Shown here: piece by piece, positions 42,949 to 52,700 of the stretch
Position numbering within the stretch: the stretch's first letter is position 1
How the letters are laid out: every line of letters begins with the position of its first letter
Source: Mycobacterium yunnanensis
GTDB taxonomy: Bacteria; Actinomycetota; Actinomycetes; Mycobacteriales; Mycobacteriaceae
Direction of reading: 5' to 3'
NCBI RefSeq assembly: GCF_025823185.1
Contig: NZ_JACKVK010000008.1
Span: 670,312-734,311 of the forward strand
DNA: 64,000 nt
Position numbers and translations under genes: made by a program
Notes under the pieces: generated by a model
Told to the model about the DNA's origin: nothing
Database searches by the model: none
What the model saw: only the letters and a program-made list of their open reading frames with translations

Positions 42949-45900
42949 ATGCACGTCACCTCGGCAGAGTCGACGGAGCTGTTCACCGGCCCGGCCGACG
43001 AACCTCTCCAGGTGGTGCGGGTGTCCTACCGCTTCTGTGCCCACGACACGCCGGTGCACGTCGAGGGTCCCGGGCTGCACACGGTGGGCGAGGCGACGGC
43101 GGTGCCGCGCGGGCGTCACGTCGAGGTGTCGGTGCGCGTCGACGACCCCGTGGTCGGCGAGAGGCGGCGCGCTCAGGTGGTCGCCGGCCGAGGCGTCACC
43201 GAATTCGACTTCGTCGTCGCCGAGCCCGGGTGGACCATGCACATGGTCAACCACTTCCACTACGACCCGGTCTGGTGGAACACCCAGGCCGCCTACACCA
43301 GCGTGTGGACCGAGGACCCGCCGGGACGTTGCCGGCAGACCAACGGCTTCGAGCTGGTCACCGCGCACCTCGAAATGGCAAGACGCGAGCCCGAATACAA
43401 GTTCGTGCTGGCCGAGGTCGACTACCTCAAGCCCTACTGGGACACCAACCCCGAAGATCGCGACGATCTGCGCCGGCTGATCGACCTCGGTCGCGTGGAA
43501 ATCATGGGCGGCACGTACAACGAGCCCAACACCAACCTGACCAGCCCCGAGACCGCGATTCGCAACTTCGTGCACGGGATCGGCTTTCAACGCGACGTCA
43601 TGGGGGCCGATCCGGCGACGGCCTGGCAGCTCGACGTCTTCGGCCACGACCCGCAATTCCCGGGGATGGCGGCTGACGCAGGACTGACGTCGAGTTCGTG
43701 GGCGCGCGGCCCCTTCCACCAGTGGGGCCCGATGGCCGACGGCGGGGACGCCCGACGCATGCAATTTCCGAGCGAGTTCGAGTGGATGGCGCCCTCGGGC
43801 CGCGGACTGCTGACCCATTACATGCCCGCGCACTACGCCGCCGGCTGGTGGATGGACTCCTCTGCCTCCCTGGAGGACGCCGAACGGGCGACCTACGAAC
43901 TGTTCTCGAAGATGAAGACGGTCGCGTTGACCCGCAACGTGTTGCTGCCCGTCGGCACCGACTACACCCCGCCCAACAAGTGGGTCACCGACATTCACCG
44001 AGACTGGAACGCCCGCTACACCTGGCCCCGCTTCGTGTGCGCCCTACCGAGCGAGTTCTTCGCCGCGGTGCGCACCGAACTGGAGTCCCGCGCGATCGCA
44101 CCGTCACCCCAAACCCGCGACATGAACCCGATCTACACGGGCAAGGACGTCTCCTACGTCGACACCAAGCAGGGCAACCGGGCCGCCGAGCACGCCGTCC
44201 TGCACGCCGAACGCTTTGCCGTGTTCGCCGGATTGCTCGCCGGCGCAGCCTATCCGGAGGCAGCGCTGGCGAAGGCATGGGTGCAGCTGGCCTACGGCGC
44301 CCACCACGATGCAATCACCGGGTCGGAATCCGACCAGGTGTACCTCGATCTGCTCACCAGTTGGCGCGACGCGTGGCAGCTCGGCACGGATGTGCGCGAC
44401 ACCGCCCTGCGCCTGCTGTCGACCGCGGTCGACGCGTCGGTGGTGGTGTGGAATCCGTTGGCGCACGACCGAACCGACCTCGTCACCGTGCACCTCGAGG
44501 AACCCTTCACCGGTGCCGTCGTCGACCCCGACGGCGCACCGGTGGACGTTCTGATCGAACACGGCGGCCACTCGGTGAGTTGGCTGGCCCGCGATGTGCC
44601 CTCGCTCGGCTGGCGGTCCTACCGCTTCGTCGACGGCCACGGCGCCTCGGAGTGGGAGCCGGTGCCCGGGGATGCGATCGGCAACGAGTTCCATCAGCTG
44701 CGGGTCGACGCCGGACGAGGTGGCGCCGTGACCTCGTTGACCGTCGGCGGTCGAGAGCTCATCGCCCCGGGCCGCGTCGGCAACGAACTCGCCGTCTACG
44801 ACGAGTACTCCGCCCATCCCAAGGCCGGCGAGGGGCCGTGGCATCTGCTGCCCAAGGGGCACGTCACGACCTCCGCGGGCGCCGCCGCCACCTTGGTGCA
44901 GTGCTACCGGTCCGCGCTCGGCGAGCGGATCGTCGTCGCCGGCCGCATCAAGAACCTGCTGCGCTACACCCAGACGATTACGCTGTGGCACGGGGTCGAC
45001 CGCGTCGACTGCCGCACCACCGTCGACGACTTCACCGGCGAGGACCGCATGCTCAGGCTGCGATGGCCGTGTCCCGTGCCCGGCGCGATGCCCGTCAGCG
45101 AGGTGGGTGACGCGGTGATCGGCCGCGGCTTCGGGTTGACTCACGACCGCGGTTCGGTCAAAGCCGTTGATAGCGCCAAGTTTCCGTCCACCCTGGACAA
45201 TCCGGCCTACGGGTGGTTCGGTCTGTCGTCGGCGGTAAGGGTGCGGTTCCAGGGTGTCGGAGGGCAGGAGCGCAGCGACCGGGGATCGGGTTCCGGCATG
45301 CGTGCCATCTCGGTGGCCGAAGTGGTCTCCCCGGGCGGGGACGCCGACCCGGTGGTGCGTGACTTGATGGTCGCTCTGGCCCGCGCCGGTGTCACCGCCA
45401 CCTGCAGTGACGCCACCGCCCCGCGGTACGGCGACCTGACCGTCGACTCCAACCTGCCCGACGTGCGGATCTCCGTCGGCGGCCCGGAGGTCAACGCCTT
45501 CACTGCCGCAGTCCTGCGCGGCAGTTCGCTTGCGGCCGAACGCAGTTGGGTACCGGCGGCGCGCCCGCTCAAGGACGTCTGGGTGCCGGGTGCCGACCTA
45601 CGCGACGTGGCTGCCCTGCCCGTGCTCATCGTCGACGTGGCCGCGGTGGCCGCGCTGGTCGAGGACCTCGCCGACGCCGAGATCACCGTCGACCAGCCCG
45701 CGCCGGACGATCTCGAGGACTTCGAGGACCACACCGTCGCGGTGTTCAACCGCGGCGTGCCCAGCTTCGCGGTCGACGTCGACGGGACGCTGCACAGTTC
45801 GCTGATGCGGTCGTGCTCCGGGTGGCCCTCGGGTACGTGGATCGACCCCCCGCGACGCACCGCACCCGACGGGTCCAACTTTCAGCTGCAGCACTGGACG

Positions 45901-47106
45901 CATACCTTCGACTACGCCGTCGCCAGTGGCAGCGGCGACTGGCGTGAGGCGGGCATCCCCTCGCGCAGTGCGGAGTTCGGTCAACCCCTGCTCGCCGTGA
46001 TCGCCGAACACGACCCGACCTCCGGGGGCCTGCCCCCGTGGGGATCACTGCTCGAGGTCGAGCCGGCGCGCGACGTGGCCCTGGGGGCGCTGAAGGTGCT
46101 CGGCAACCCGACCGCCCGCGGCAGCGGCCGGCGGGTGCACGCCGAGGACGGCATCGCGCTGCGGCTGGTCGAAACGCGCGGCACATCCGCAGAAGTCGTC
46201 ATCCGCTCCGGGCTGCGCACGGTGACCTCGCCCCGCCGACTCGACCTGCTCGAAGAACCCCTGCTCGACCAATCAGCCGGTCTGTCACTGCACGGGTTCG
46301 AGATCGCCACGTTCGGCGCCCAGCTCAACCTGCCGCGCGTCCTCGACGCCGACGACGTGGCGCTCGGCCCGGATGCCGAGGCGGCACAACCCCTCTACGC
46401 CAGGTACTGGTTGCACAACCGCGGCCCCGCGCCGCTCGGCGGTCTGCCCGCCGTCGCACACCTGCACCCTCACGAACTCGCGGTCGACGCCGACGACTCG
46501 ATCCGCCTGCAACTGACCGCCGTCAGCGACGTGACCGACGTGGCGCTGCACGGCAAGGTTCGGCTCATCCCCGCGCCGGGCTGGACGGTGGAGATGGCCG
46601 AACTGCCGTTCGTGCTGCCGCCGGGGGACTTCCTGGAGTCGATCGTGGACCTGACGATGCCCGCCGGTACCCCGCCCGGGCTCTACCCCTTGCGCGCCGA
46701 GCTCGGCCTGACCGGCAGCGGCATCCCGTCGGCGTGGCGCCAGGTCGTCGAAGACGTGTGCGTGATCGCCGTCGGCGCGACCGACGACCGCGTGCTGAGG
46801 TTCGTCACCGATCCGGACCCCGTGGAGGTGGCGGCAGGTGGTTCGGCCATCCTGAGCGTCACCGTCGGCACCGACGCCTACGCCGACCTCGCCGTGGAGG
46901 CTCATCTGGTCAGCCCATGGGGTACCTGGGAGTGGTTGGGGCCCAACGCCATTGGGGCCGACCTGGCCGCCCGCGGCACCGTCGACCTGGAGTTCGACGT
47001 CACCCCGCCGGCGTGGCAGGACCCCGGTGAATGGTGGGCGCTGATCCGCGTGGCCTGCGCCGGCGAACTGCTGTATTCACCGGCGGTGAAGGTCGTGGTG
47101 CGATGA
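42949..47106 (+). CDS. Alpha-mannosidase, glycoside hydrolase family 38 (Rv0648-like)
   Basis: This 1385-residue enzyme cleaves alpha-linked mannose. The GH38 domain starts near residue 98 with MVNHFHYDPVWW (the zinc-binding His-x-Asp), and the nucleophile aspartate is in WQLDVFGHDPQFPGM near residue 225. A distal histidine pair is in YGAHHDAITGSESD near residue 450, followed by long beta-sandwich domains to the C-terminus. The N-terminal 95 residues form an extra domain without a signal peptide, suggesting a cytoplasmic location, and an NPCBM-like C-terminal region is possible near residue 1270. It overlaps the next gene by four bases (ATGA). In M. tuberculosis Rv0648 lies in the same neighbourhood. 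It may recycle mannosyl caps or glycolipids. Confidence 0.92.
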   Translation: MHVTSAESTELFTGPADEPLQVVRVSYRFCAHDTPVHVEGPGLHTVGEATAVPRGRHVEVSVRVDDPVVGERRRAQVVAGRGVTEFDFVVAEPGWTMHMVNHFHYDPVWWNTQAAYTSVWTEDPPGRCRQTNGFELVTAHLEMARREPEYKFVLAEVDYLKPYWDTNPEDRDDLRRLIDLGRVEIMGGTYNEPNTNLTSPETAIRNFVHGIGFQRDVMGADPATAWQLDVFGHDPQFPGMAADAGLTSSSWARGPFHQWGPMADGGDARRMQFPSEFEWMAPSGRGLLTHYMPAHYAAGWWMDSSASLEDAERATYELFSKMKTVALTRNVLLPVGTDYTPPNKWVTDIHRDWNARYTWPRFVCALPSEFFAAVRTELESRAIAPSPQTRDMNPIYTGKDVSYVDTKQGNRAAEHAVLHAERFAVFAGLLAGAAYPEAALAKAWVQLAYGAHHDAITGSESDQVYLDLLTSWRDAWQLGTDVRDTALRLLSTAVDASVVVWNPLAHDRTDLVTVHLEEPFTGAVVDPDGAPVDVLIEHGGHSVSWLARDVPSLGWRSYRFVDGHGASEWEPVPGDAIGNEFHQLRVDAGRGGAVTSLTVGGRELIAPGRVGNELAVYDEYSAHPKAGEGPWHLLPKGHVTTSAGAAATLVQCYRSALGERIVVAGRIKNLLRYTQTITLWHGVDRVDCRTTVDDFTGEDRMLRLRWPCPVPGAMPVSEVGDAVIGRGFGLTHDRGSVKAVDSAKFPSTLDNPAYGWFGLSSAVRVRFQGVGGQERSDRGSGSGMRAISVAEVVSPGGDADPVVRDLMVALARAGVTATCSDATAPRYGDLTVDSNLPDVRISVGGPEVNAFTAAVLRGSSLAAERSWVPAARPLKDVWVPGADLRDVAALPVLIVDVAAVAALVEDLADAEITVDQPAPDDLEDFEDHTVAVFNRGVPSFAVDVDGTLHSSLMRSCSGWPSGTWIDPPRRTAPDGSNFQLQHWTHTFDYAVASGSGDWREAGIPSRSAEFGQPLLAVIAEHDPTSGGLPPWGSLLEVEPARDVALGALKVLGNPTARGSGRRVHAEDGIALRLVETRGTSAEVVIRSGLRTVTSPRRLDLLEEPLLDQSAGLSLHGFEIATFGAQLNLPRVLDADDVALGPDAEAAQPLYARYWLHNRGPAPLGGLPAVAHLHPHELAVDADDSIRLQLTAVSDVTDVALHGKVRLIPAPGWTVEMAELPFVLPPGDFLESIVDLTMPAGTPPGLYPLRAELGLTGSGIPSAWRQVVEDVCVIAVGATDDRVLRFVTDPDPVEVAAGGSAILSVTVGTDAYADLAVEAHLVSPWGTWEWLGPNAIGADLAARGTVDLEFDVTPPAWQDPGEWWALIRVACAGELLYSPAVKVVVR

Positions 47107-47717
47107 GCGCCCAGGTGGTGGCGATGGTCGGCGGCGAGCCGGTGCTCGTCGACGAGGTGGATGCCAGCGAGCGCCGGCTGCGCGACACCCGGCTGGCCAG
47201 CGCGCTGCCTCAACCGGGCACCAGCGAAGGCCGTCAGCTCCGTCGGTGGCTGGTTCAGGCACTCGTCACCGCCCGCGTGGTCGCCGCGGCGGCCGCCGAC
47301 GCCGGCGTGGTCGCCGAGGGGGCACCGACCGAGGACGACCTGTTGCCCGACGTGCCCGCCCGTCTCGAGATCGGCAGCGTGGCAGCCTCGGCGCTCGAGG
47401 ACGCGCTCGCCAGGGCGGTGTTCGTCCACGTCACCGCGGGCGTCGTCGTCACCGAGCAGGAGGTCGTGGACTACCACGCCCGCAACCCCCGTCGATTCGC
47501 GCGCCGCACCGTCGGCACCGGCGGCTGGGGCCGCCGCCCGGCCGAGGTCCCGATCGATCAGGTGCGCACCGACGTCGCCGAGCACCTCCTGGCCTCGGCG
47601 CGGCGCCGGGAATTCCGCCGCTGGCTCGACGCTCGCCGAGAGGAGCTGGTGCACTTGGCGCCCGGTTACGAACACCCCGGCGATCCGCGCCAGCCCGACA
47701 ACACCCACAGGCACTGA
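47103..47717 (+). CDS. SurA/parvulin-like protein of unknown function
   Basis: This 204-residue protein has the N-terminal pattern of SurA/PrsA-like chaperones (VAMVGGEPVLVDEVDASERRL, residues 6-26, compare the family's NGxxITxxEFxxxL), a helical middle and VTEQEVVDYHARNPRRF near residue 120, which matches the start of a parvulin domain. The catalytic parvulin domain itself is absent, and there is no signal peptide. ATG 47103 overlaps the mannosidase stop, and its own stop overlaps the ROK start by one base. It is thus the middle gene of a tightly coupled three-gene operon. A folding helper for the large mannosidase is a possibility. Confidence 0.72.
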   Translation: MSAQVVAMVGGEPVLVDEVDASERRLRDTRLASALPQPGTSEGRQLRRWLVQALVTARVVAAAAADAGVVAEGAPTEDDLLPDVPARLEIGSVAASALEDALARAVFVHVTAGVVVTEQEVVDYHARNPRRFARRTVGTGGWGRRPAEVPIDQVRTDVAEHLLASARRREFRRWLDARREELVHLAPGYEHPGDPRQPDNTHRH

Positions 47718-48628
47718 TGAGTGAGCTCGTTCTTGCCCTCGACGTCGGCGGCACCAAGATCGCCGTCGGGCTCGTCGACGCCGACGGCGAGCTGGTGCAC
47801 CACGCGCAGTTGCCCACCCCGCGCACCGACTCGGAGGCGATCTGGGCGGTCACCGAGAAGCTGATCGTCGACGCCACGGCCGCGGCCACCGGGGACGTCC
47901 GCGGGGTCGGCATTTCGTCGGCCGGACCGCTCGATCTGCCCGCCGGGACCACCAGCCCCATCAACATCACCGCGTGGCAACGGTTTCCGATCGTCGAGCG
48001 CGTCGCCGCGGCCACGGGGTTACCGGTGCGCCTTGGCGGCGACGGGCTGTGCATGGCGATGGGGGAGAGGTGGCGCGGCGCGGGCCGCGACGCTCAATTC
48101 CTGATGGGCATGGTGGTCTCGACCGGCATCGGCGGCGGTCTGGTGCTCGACGGCGCGCCCTACGACGGCCGGACGGGCAACGCCGGGCACGTGGGCCACG
48201 TCGTCGTCGAACCCGACGGCGACCTGTGCACCTGCGGCGGCCACGGCTGCGCGGAGACCGTCGCAGCGGGACCGCACCTCGCACGCTGGGCGCGGGCCCA
48301 CGGGTGGGTCGCCCCACCGGAGGCCAACGCCAAGGAACTGGCCGACGCGGCCAATGCCGGTGATCCGGTGGCACTGCAAGCCTTCGACCGCGGGGCGAAC
48401 GCGATCGCGCGCATGATCGCGTCGGTGGCGGCGGTGTGCGATCTCGATCTGGTGGTGATCGGCGGCGGCGTCGCGAAATCCGGTGCGCTGCTGTTCGACC
48501 CGCTGCGCACGGCGCTCGGACACTACGCCGGGCTGAGCTTCATCCGGGATCTGCGCGTGCTGCCCGCCGAGCTCGGTGGGGACGCCGGGCTGGTGGGCGC
48601 GGCGGCACTGTTCAACGCGTCGCCCTGA
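47717..48628 (+). CDS. ROK-family sugar kinase (Rv0650-like)
   Basis: This 303-residue kinase has the ATP phosphate loop LDVGGTKIAVGLVD at residues 7-20, the DNDA-equivalent region written RLGGDGLCMAMGE near residue 100 (the usual DND is GDG here), GTGIGGG-like STGIGGGLVLDG near residue 135 and the ROK zinc site HVVVEPDGDLCTCGGHGC near residue 155. It phosphorylates hexoses, probably glucose or mannose freed by the mannosidase encoded in the same operon. The altered GDG catalytic block is worth noting: the conserved aspartate that follows asparagine in DND is retained. The 3' end overlaps the convergent monooxygenase gene by 17 bases. Confidence 0.88.
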   Translation: MSELVLALDVGGTKIAVGLVDADGELVHHAQLPTPRTDSEAIWAVTEKLIVDATAAATGDVRGVGISSAGPLDLPAGTTSPINITAWQRFPIVERVAAATGLPVRLGGDGLCMAMGERWRGAGRDAQFLMGMVVSTGIGGGLVLDGAPYDGRTGNAGHVGHVVVEPDGDLCTCGGHGCAETVAAGPHLARWARAHGWVAPPEANAKELADAANAGDPVALQAFDRGANAIARMIASVAAVCDLDLVVIGGGVAKSGALLFDPLRTALGHYAGLSFIRDLRVLPAELGGDAGLVGAAALFNASP

Positions 48629-50216
48629 GCCCGTCGAGGTCTCGAACGGAGGGCAGATAGAACCTGGGCGGCGCGATGGAGGCGCCGTCGTCGGTGGCCT
48701 GATAGACGTATCGGTCCGGTCGGACGACGAGGTACCGAGAACCATTGGCGGCTATGGCATCCCACAGCTCTCCGGCAGGATCGCCCAGTTCGCCGTCGAC
48801 GACGACCGACGTGCCCGGCCGGATCACGAGGAAGCGGGCGCCGATCCGCTGCCATGCCGCGAGGCTCGCCGGCGTCATGTCGTCGCAAGGGTCGACGTCC
48901 ATCCCCAGGATGCTCCACCCGAGCCCGAGGGCCTGGTCGACCCGGAGTTGTCGCGCGTCCGGCGTGGCCACCCGTGCCGGGGCGAGCAGGTACCCCACCG
49001 GAGACCGTTTACGCGGGGCCGTCGTCAGGCAGCCACTGCCCAGAGGCGTCGGTTCCACGACCTTGCGGGTGATGGCCTTCGCAGCACCGGGAACCTTGGC
49101 GACGGCTCGGAACGCGAGGTCGCGCAGGCGCGCGATCGAACGGTTGGGTGGCATGACGAGCCGGCCCAGGAGGATCGCCCGGTTGGTCATGGCGTCGTGA
49201 TGCGGTTCCCGCTCGCTCTGGTAGGTGTCCAGCAGGTCGTCTCCGGCGTGCCCGGCGACCACGGCCTGAATCTTCCAGACCACGTTCGCCGCGTCACGGA
49301 ATGCACCGGAAATCCCTTGACCGGCGAATGGTGGCATCACATGGGCCGCGTCGCCCAGCAGCAAGACCCGGCCCTTGCGCCATTCGCGCGCCTTGCGAAC
49401 GTGAAAGGTGTAGGACCAGGTTCGGGCGATTTCGACGTCGTCGGGAGTGACACCCTCCGAGGCCAGCATGCGCCAGACGTTGGCCGGTTGCAGCATGGCT
49501 TCGGCGTCCTCGCCGGGATTGATGCGCCACTCCCAGCGGTAGTAGCCACCGGGGCATGGACAGCGCACCCCGGGTCGGGTGGGCGAGCACACGAAGTCGA
49601 AGTGGGGTCCGCGGTGTAGGGGCCGCTTGGTGCGGGCCTGCACGTCCATCCACTGCTCGGAGTAGGACTTGCCTGCGAATTCGATGCCCAATTGCTTTCG
49701 CAGGGGGCTACTTCCGCCGTCGCAGGCCAGAACGAACCGGGCTCGCACCAGGCGGTCGGTCCCGTCGGCATCGGTGAGGCGGAGTGTGACCGCCCGATCG
49801 TCCTGGTCGACGAACTCGGCGGTCCAGCCGGCGAGCACTTCGACGTGCGGCCAGCGCCTGAGCCCGTCGCGCAGAGCATGCTCCAGCAGCGGCTGATGGA
49901 AGAAGTTGGCGACCGCATGTCCGGTGTAGCTGGTCGGCCCGGTGGGGCCGACGATGAACGGCTTGCCGTCGAGACCGATGAAGCGAGCGGTCACTCCCAG
50001 ATGCATGTGCGCGGTCACTTCGTCAAAGAGGCCCAGGTTGCCAATCGCGCGGAGCGCTTCGTCGTCCAACGCTATGGCGCGTTGGCGTTCGAAGATGGCC
50101 AGATCGCGTTCCACGACCACGGTTCGCAATCCCAGCTGGCCGCACGCGTTCGCGGCGGCCGCCCCCGATGGACCCAGCCCGACTACCACCACATCGTAGA
50201 TCTCGGGTTCGTTCAC
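48612..50216 (-). CDS. FAD-dependent aromatic-ring monooxygenase (MhpA-like)
   Basis: This 534-residue flavoprotein hydroxylase has the FAD-binding GLGPSGAAAA at residues 13-22, the NAD(P)H/FAD motif VLACDGGSSPLR near residue 160 and the ribityl-binding GDAAHVMPPFAGQGISG near residue 290, with a thioredoxin-like C-terminal extension. The layout matches 3-(3-hydroxyphenyl)propionate hydroxylase and related phenol hydroxylases. The start ATG 50216 overlaps the upstream monooxygenase stop (ATGA). It would insert oxygen into an aromatic ring before meta-cleavage. It is the last gene of an operon running from 53818 leftward. Confidence 0.88.
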   Translation of the reverse strand: MNEPEIYDVVVVGLGPSGAAAANACGQLGLRTVVVERDLAIFERQRAIALDDEALRAIGNLGLFDEVTAHMHLGVTARFIGLDGKPFIVGPTGPTSYTGHAVANFFHQPLLEHALRDGLRRWPHVEVLAGWTAEFVDQDDRAVTLRLTDADGTDRLVRARFVLACDGGSSPLRKQLGIEFAGKSYSEQWMDVQARTKRPLHRGPHFDFVCSPTRPGVRCPCPGGYYRWEWRINPGEDAEAMLQPANVWRMLASEGVTPDDVEIARTWSYTFHVRKAREWRKGRVLLLGDAAHVMPPFAGQGISGAFRDAANVVWKIQAVVAGHAGDDLLDTYQSEREPHHDAMTNRAILLGRLVMPPNRSIARLRDLAFRAVAKVPGAAKAITRKVVEPTPLGSGCLTTAPRKRSPVGYLLAPARVATPDARQLRVDQALGLGWSILGMDVDPCDDMTPASLAAWQRIGARFLVIRPGTSVVVDGELGDPAGELWDAIAANGSRYLVVRPDRYVYQATDDGASIAPPRFYLPSVRDLDGLRATR

Positions 50217-51757
50217 GGTTCAATCCTTCGTTGCATGGGCACGACCACCGCAAGACGTGGGGTCTGCGCGAGCAGGTCTGCGGGCCGCCTCGCGGTGGCC
50301 ATCGCCGTGCCATCGGGTCTGATGAGGGCGGCGGTGGTGCGGCCCCGACGAAGCCACCGGGCCAAGTCGGAACCCGTTGCTGCGAAGACCACTGTGACGC
50401 AGCGCCGGTCGGCCAGCGCCTGCTGGTCCGCCGTGAACGGCACCGCGGTGACGATCGAGAAGCCCATGCCTCGAACGTCGTCGACCCGACGGCCGTCCGG
50501 CAGCGCGGGATTGGGGCACAGCGTCCCGGTCAGCGACCGCGGACCTCGCCGGCGCCCGACCAGTGCCGACCGGTGCAACGCCGGCGTCGACGAGTCGACG
50601 ATGCGGCGGCGAACTCCGGGAACGAGTCCCAGCCGCGGTACGGCGACGCCGCGTAGCCGGTCACCCAGCTCGCCGCCCCCGGTCATGAGGCGACCGATCA
50701 GCAGGGCGAGTCGAATCATGGCTCGCGCGTGTGGTTTCCGCTCGGCTTGGTAGCTGTCGAGGACCTGCGACGGAAGGTTGCCCCGCAGGACCCCGGCGAG
50801 CTTCCACGCCAGGTTGTGCGCGTCCCGCAGGCCGGCGCCCATGCCCTGACCGATGAATGGCGGCGTGAGATGGGCGGCGTCACCGAGGATGAAGACGTTT
50901 CCGCGCCGCCACCGATCGGCGATCTGGGCGCGAAAGGTGTATTGCGCGACGCGAATCAGTCGCAACCGGTCGGTCTCGATGCCGCGGACCCACGGCGCGA
51001 TCAACGGTTGCAGGACCGCCAAGTTCGAGAACTGGTCCGCGGACTCACCGTCGAGAAGCTGGAATTCCCAGCGGTAGCGGGTCACGCCGACGCGCATGTA
51101 CGTGGCCGCCCGAACGGGGTCGCAGACCTGATGGACGCCCTCCCACTGCTGAAGATTCGCGTCGGTGTCGACGTCGACGACCAACCAGCGTTGGTCGAAG
51201 TGCAGGTCCTCCATCCGGGCCTGGATGGTCGAGCGCACGAAGCTGTTGGCGCCGTCGCAGCCCAGAACGTAGTCCGCGTCGACGCTGGCCATGGTGTCAC
51301 CGGCATGGTCGCGGTAGGTGACGCGGACGCGGCCGTCGACCTGCTCGAGCGCGATCACCTCGGCGCGGCCGCGCACGTCGACGCACCGCTGGCGCATCAG
51401 CTCGTCGCGGAGCACGGCCTCGAGCTCGGGCTGGTCGAACATGTTGGCTTGCGGGTAGCCCTGTGCGCTGGTGGTGGTGTCGCGGCGAAACTCGGCCAGC
51501 ACGCGGTGGTGCCGGTCGCGTAGTTGCAGACCCAGCGCCGGACGGGAAATGGCCGCAAACCGGTCGGCGAGGCCGAGCCGCGCTACGACCCGACATACCT
51601 CGTCGTCCATGTGCACGGCGCGCGGCTGCGGGTAGACCCCGTTCCACCGGTCCAGGACCACTGTGTCGATCCCATACTGCCCCAACAGGATCCCCGCGGT
51701 AGCACCAGTCGGCCCGGCGCCGACGACGACCACGGACGCACGGTGAGGTTCGGTCAC
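50213..51757 (-). CDS. FAD-dependent aromatic-ring monooxygenase (second copy)
   Basis: This 514-residue paralogue of the neighbouring enzyme carries GAGPTGATAGILLGQYG at residues 12-28, VLGCDGANSFVR near residue 165 and GDAAHLTPPFIGQGMGAG near residue 285. It is clearly homologous but quite divergent, and its charged substrate-domain loops differ, so the two probably act on different intermediates or form a mixed pair. It begins eight bases after the fumarylacetoacetase-family gene stop. Both enzymes are probably soluble NAD(P)H-dependent hydroxylases. Confidence 0.88.
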   Translation of the reverse strand: MTEPHRASVVVVGAGPTGATAGILLGQYGIDTVVLDRWNGVYPQPRAVHMDDEVCRVVARLGLADRFAAISRPALGLQLRDRHHRVLAEFRRDTTTSAQGYPQANMFDQPELEAVLRDELMRQRCVDVRGRAEVIALEQVDGRVRVTYRDHAGDTMASVDADYVLGCDGANSFVRSTIQARMEDLHFDQRWLVVDVDTDANLQQWEGVHQVCDPVRAATYMRVGVTRYRWEFQLLDGESADQFSNLAVLQPLIAPWVRGIETDRLRLIRVAQYTFRAQIADRWRRGNVFILGDAAHLTPPFIGQGMGAGLRDAHNLAWKLAGVLRGNLPSQVLDSYQAERKPHARAMIRLALLIGRLMTGGGELGDRLRGVAVPRLGLVPGVRRRIVDSSTPALHRSALVGRRRGPRSLTGTLCPNPALPDGRRVDDVRGMGFSIVTAVPFTADQQALADRRCVTVVFAATGSDLARWLRRGRTTAALIRPDGTAMATARRPADLLAQTPRLAVVVPMQRRIEP

Positions 51758-51764
51758 GAGCCCG

Positions 51765-52700
51765 TCACGCGTTGCGAACGGTCATGCGTTGGGCGCCCAG
51801 GTCGATCGCGCCGTCGTCGGTGGCGACGGTCGCCTCCACGACGTCCCCGTGCTGGAGATACTTGGGATTGGCGGCTTGACGCTTGAAGAACGTCTTCCAC
51901 TTCACCGCGGGCGGCAGCAGCGCGCCGATCATCTCGATGGGCTTCGGCGGGGCCTTCAACGCCGTGCCCGACGGAGTGCCGGTCAACACGAGGTCACCGG
52001 CACTGAGGTCTTGAAAGCGGGTCAGCGACTGCAACGCCGCCAGCGGTCGGAAGATCATGTCGCCTTCCACGGTCGAGTTCTGCCGTTCGTCGCCACTGAC
52101 GCTCAGCGTCAGGCGTAGATCACCGAATCGGCTCAGCTCGGTGGCGTCGAGGAGTACCAATTCGGGGCCGACCGGGGTGAACGTCGGGTAGGACTTCGCC
52201 TCGTAGAACTGGGTTTGCGGAAGCTGGATGTCGCGTGCCGAGACGTCGTTGGTGACGACGAGGCCGGCGACGTAGTCCGCGAGGTTCGCGTCGGTGACGG
52301 CGGTGCCCACCGGCATGTCGCGGCCGATGACCAAGCCGATCTCCACCTCGTAGTCGAGGAGCCCGACGTGTGAGGGTTTCACAATGTCGTCGAACGGTCC
52401 GCTGATCGACGCCGAGGACTTCCGGAAGAAGGTCAGCGGAATCGTCTTGGGGTCCATGCCCGAATCCTTGACGTGGGATTCGAAGTTGGTCATCTGGGCC
52501 ACCACACGGCACGGCCGTGTCACCGGCGAGAGCAGGTGCAGATCGTCGACGGCGACGGAGTCACCGGAGGCGGCGGCCGCGATCGCCGCGCGGTCGGCGA
52601 GAAGTTCGCCGGTGGTCACGGCGGCGGTGTCGATCCTATTGGCCCGGTCGGCGTTCCTGACCCACCAGGCGTCAGGGGTGCGGATGACGGACGTGCTCAT
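51765..52700 (-). CDS. Fumarylacetoacetate hydrolase family protein
   Basis: This 311-residue protein has the family metal site: DYEVEIGLVIG near residue 120 (Glu-x-Glu), VTNDVSARDIQ near residue 155, then KSYPTFTPVGPELV and DLVLTGTPSGTAL near residue 250. Members hydrolyse C-C bonds of ring-cleavage products or decarboxylate/isomerise them with Mg2+ or Mn2+. The start ATG 52700 overlaps the dioxygenase stop by four bases; the longer upstream frame is spurious. In this context it likely processes the meta-cleavage product of the dioxygenase encoded just upstream. Confidence 0.9.
   Translation of the reverse strand: MSTSVIRTPDAWWVRNADRANRIDTAAVTTGELLADRAAIAAAASGDSVAVDDLHLLSPVTRPCRVVAQMTNFESHVKDSGMDPKTIPLTFFRKSSASISGPFDDIVKPSHVGLLDYEVEIGLVIGRDMPVGTAVTDANLADYVAGLVVTNDVSARDIQLPQTQFYEAKSYPTFTPVGPELVLLDATELSRFGDLRLTLSVSGDERQNSTVEGDMIFRPLAALQSLTRFQDLSAGDLVLTGTPSGTALKAPPKPIEMIGALLPPAVKWKTFFKRQAANPKYLQHGDVVEATVATDDGAIDLGAQRMTVRNA

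Noticed and set aside
43698..45110. 470-codon frame inside the alpha-mannosidase gene
   Set aside because: Arg/Gly-rich shadow of the GH38 frame with no start signal.
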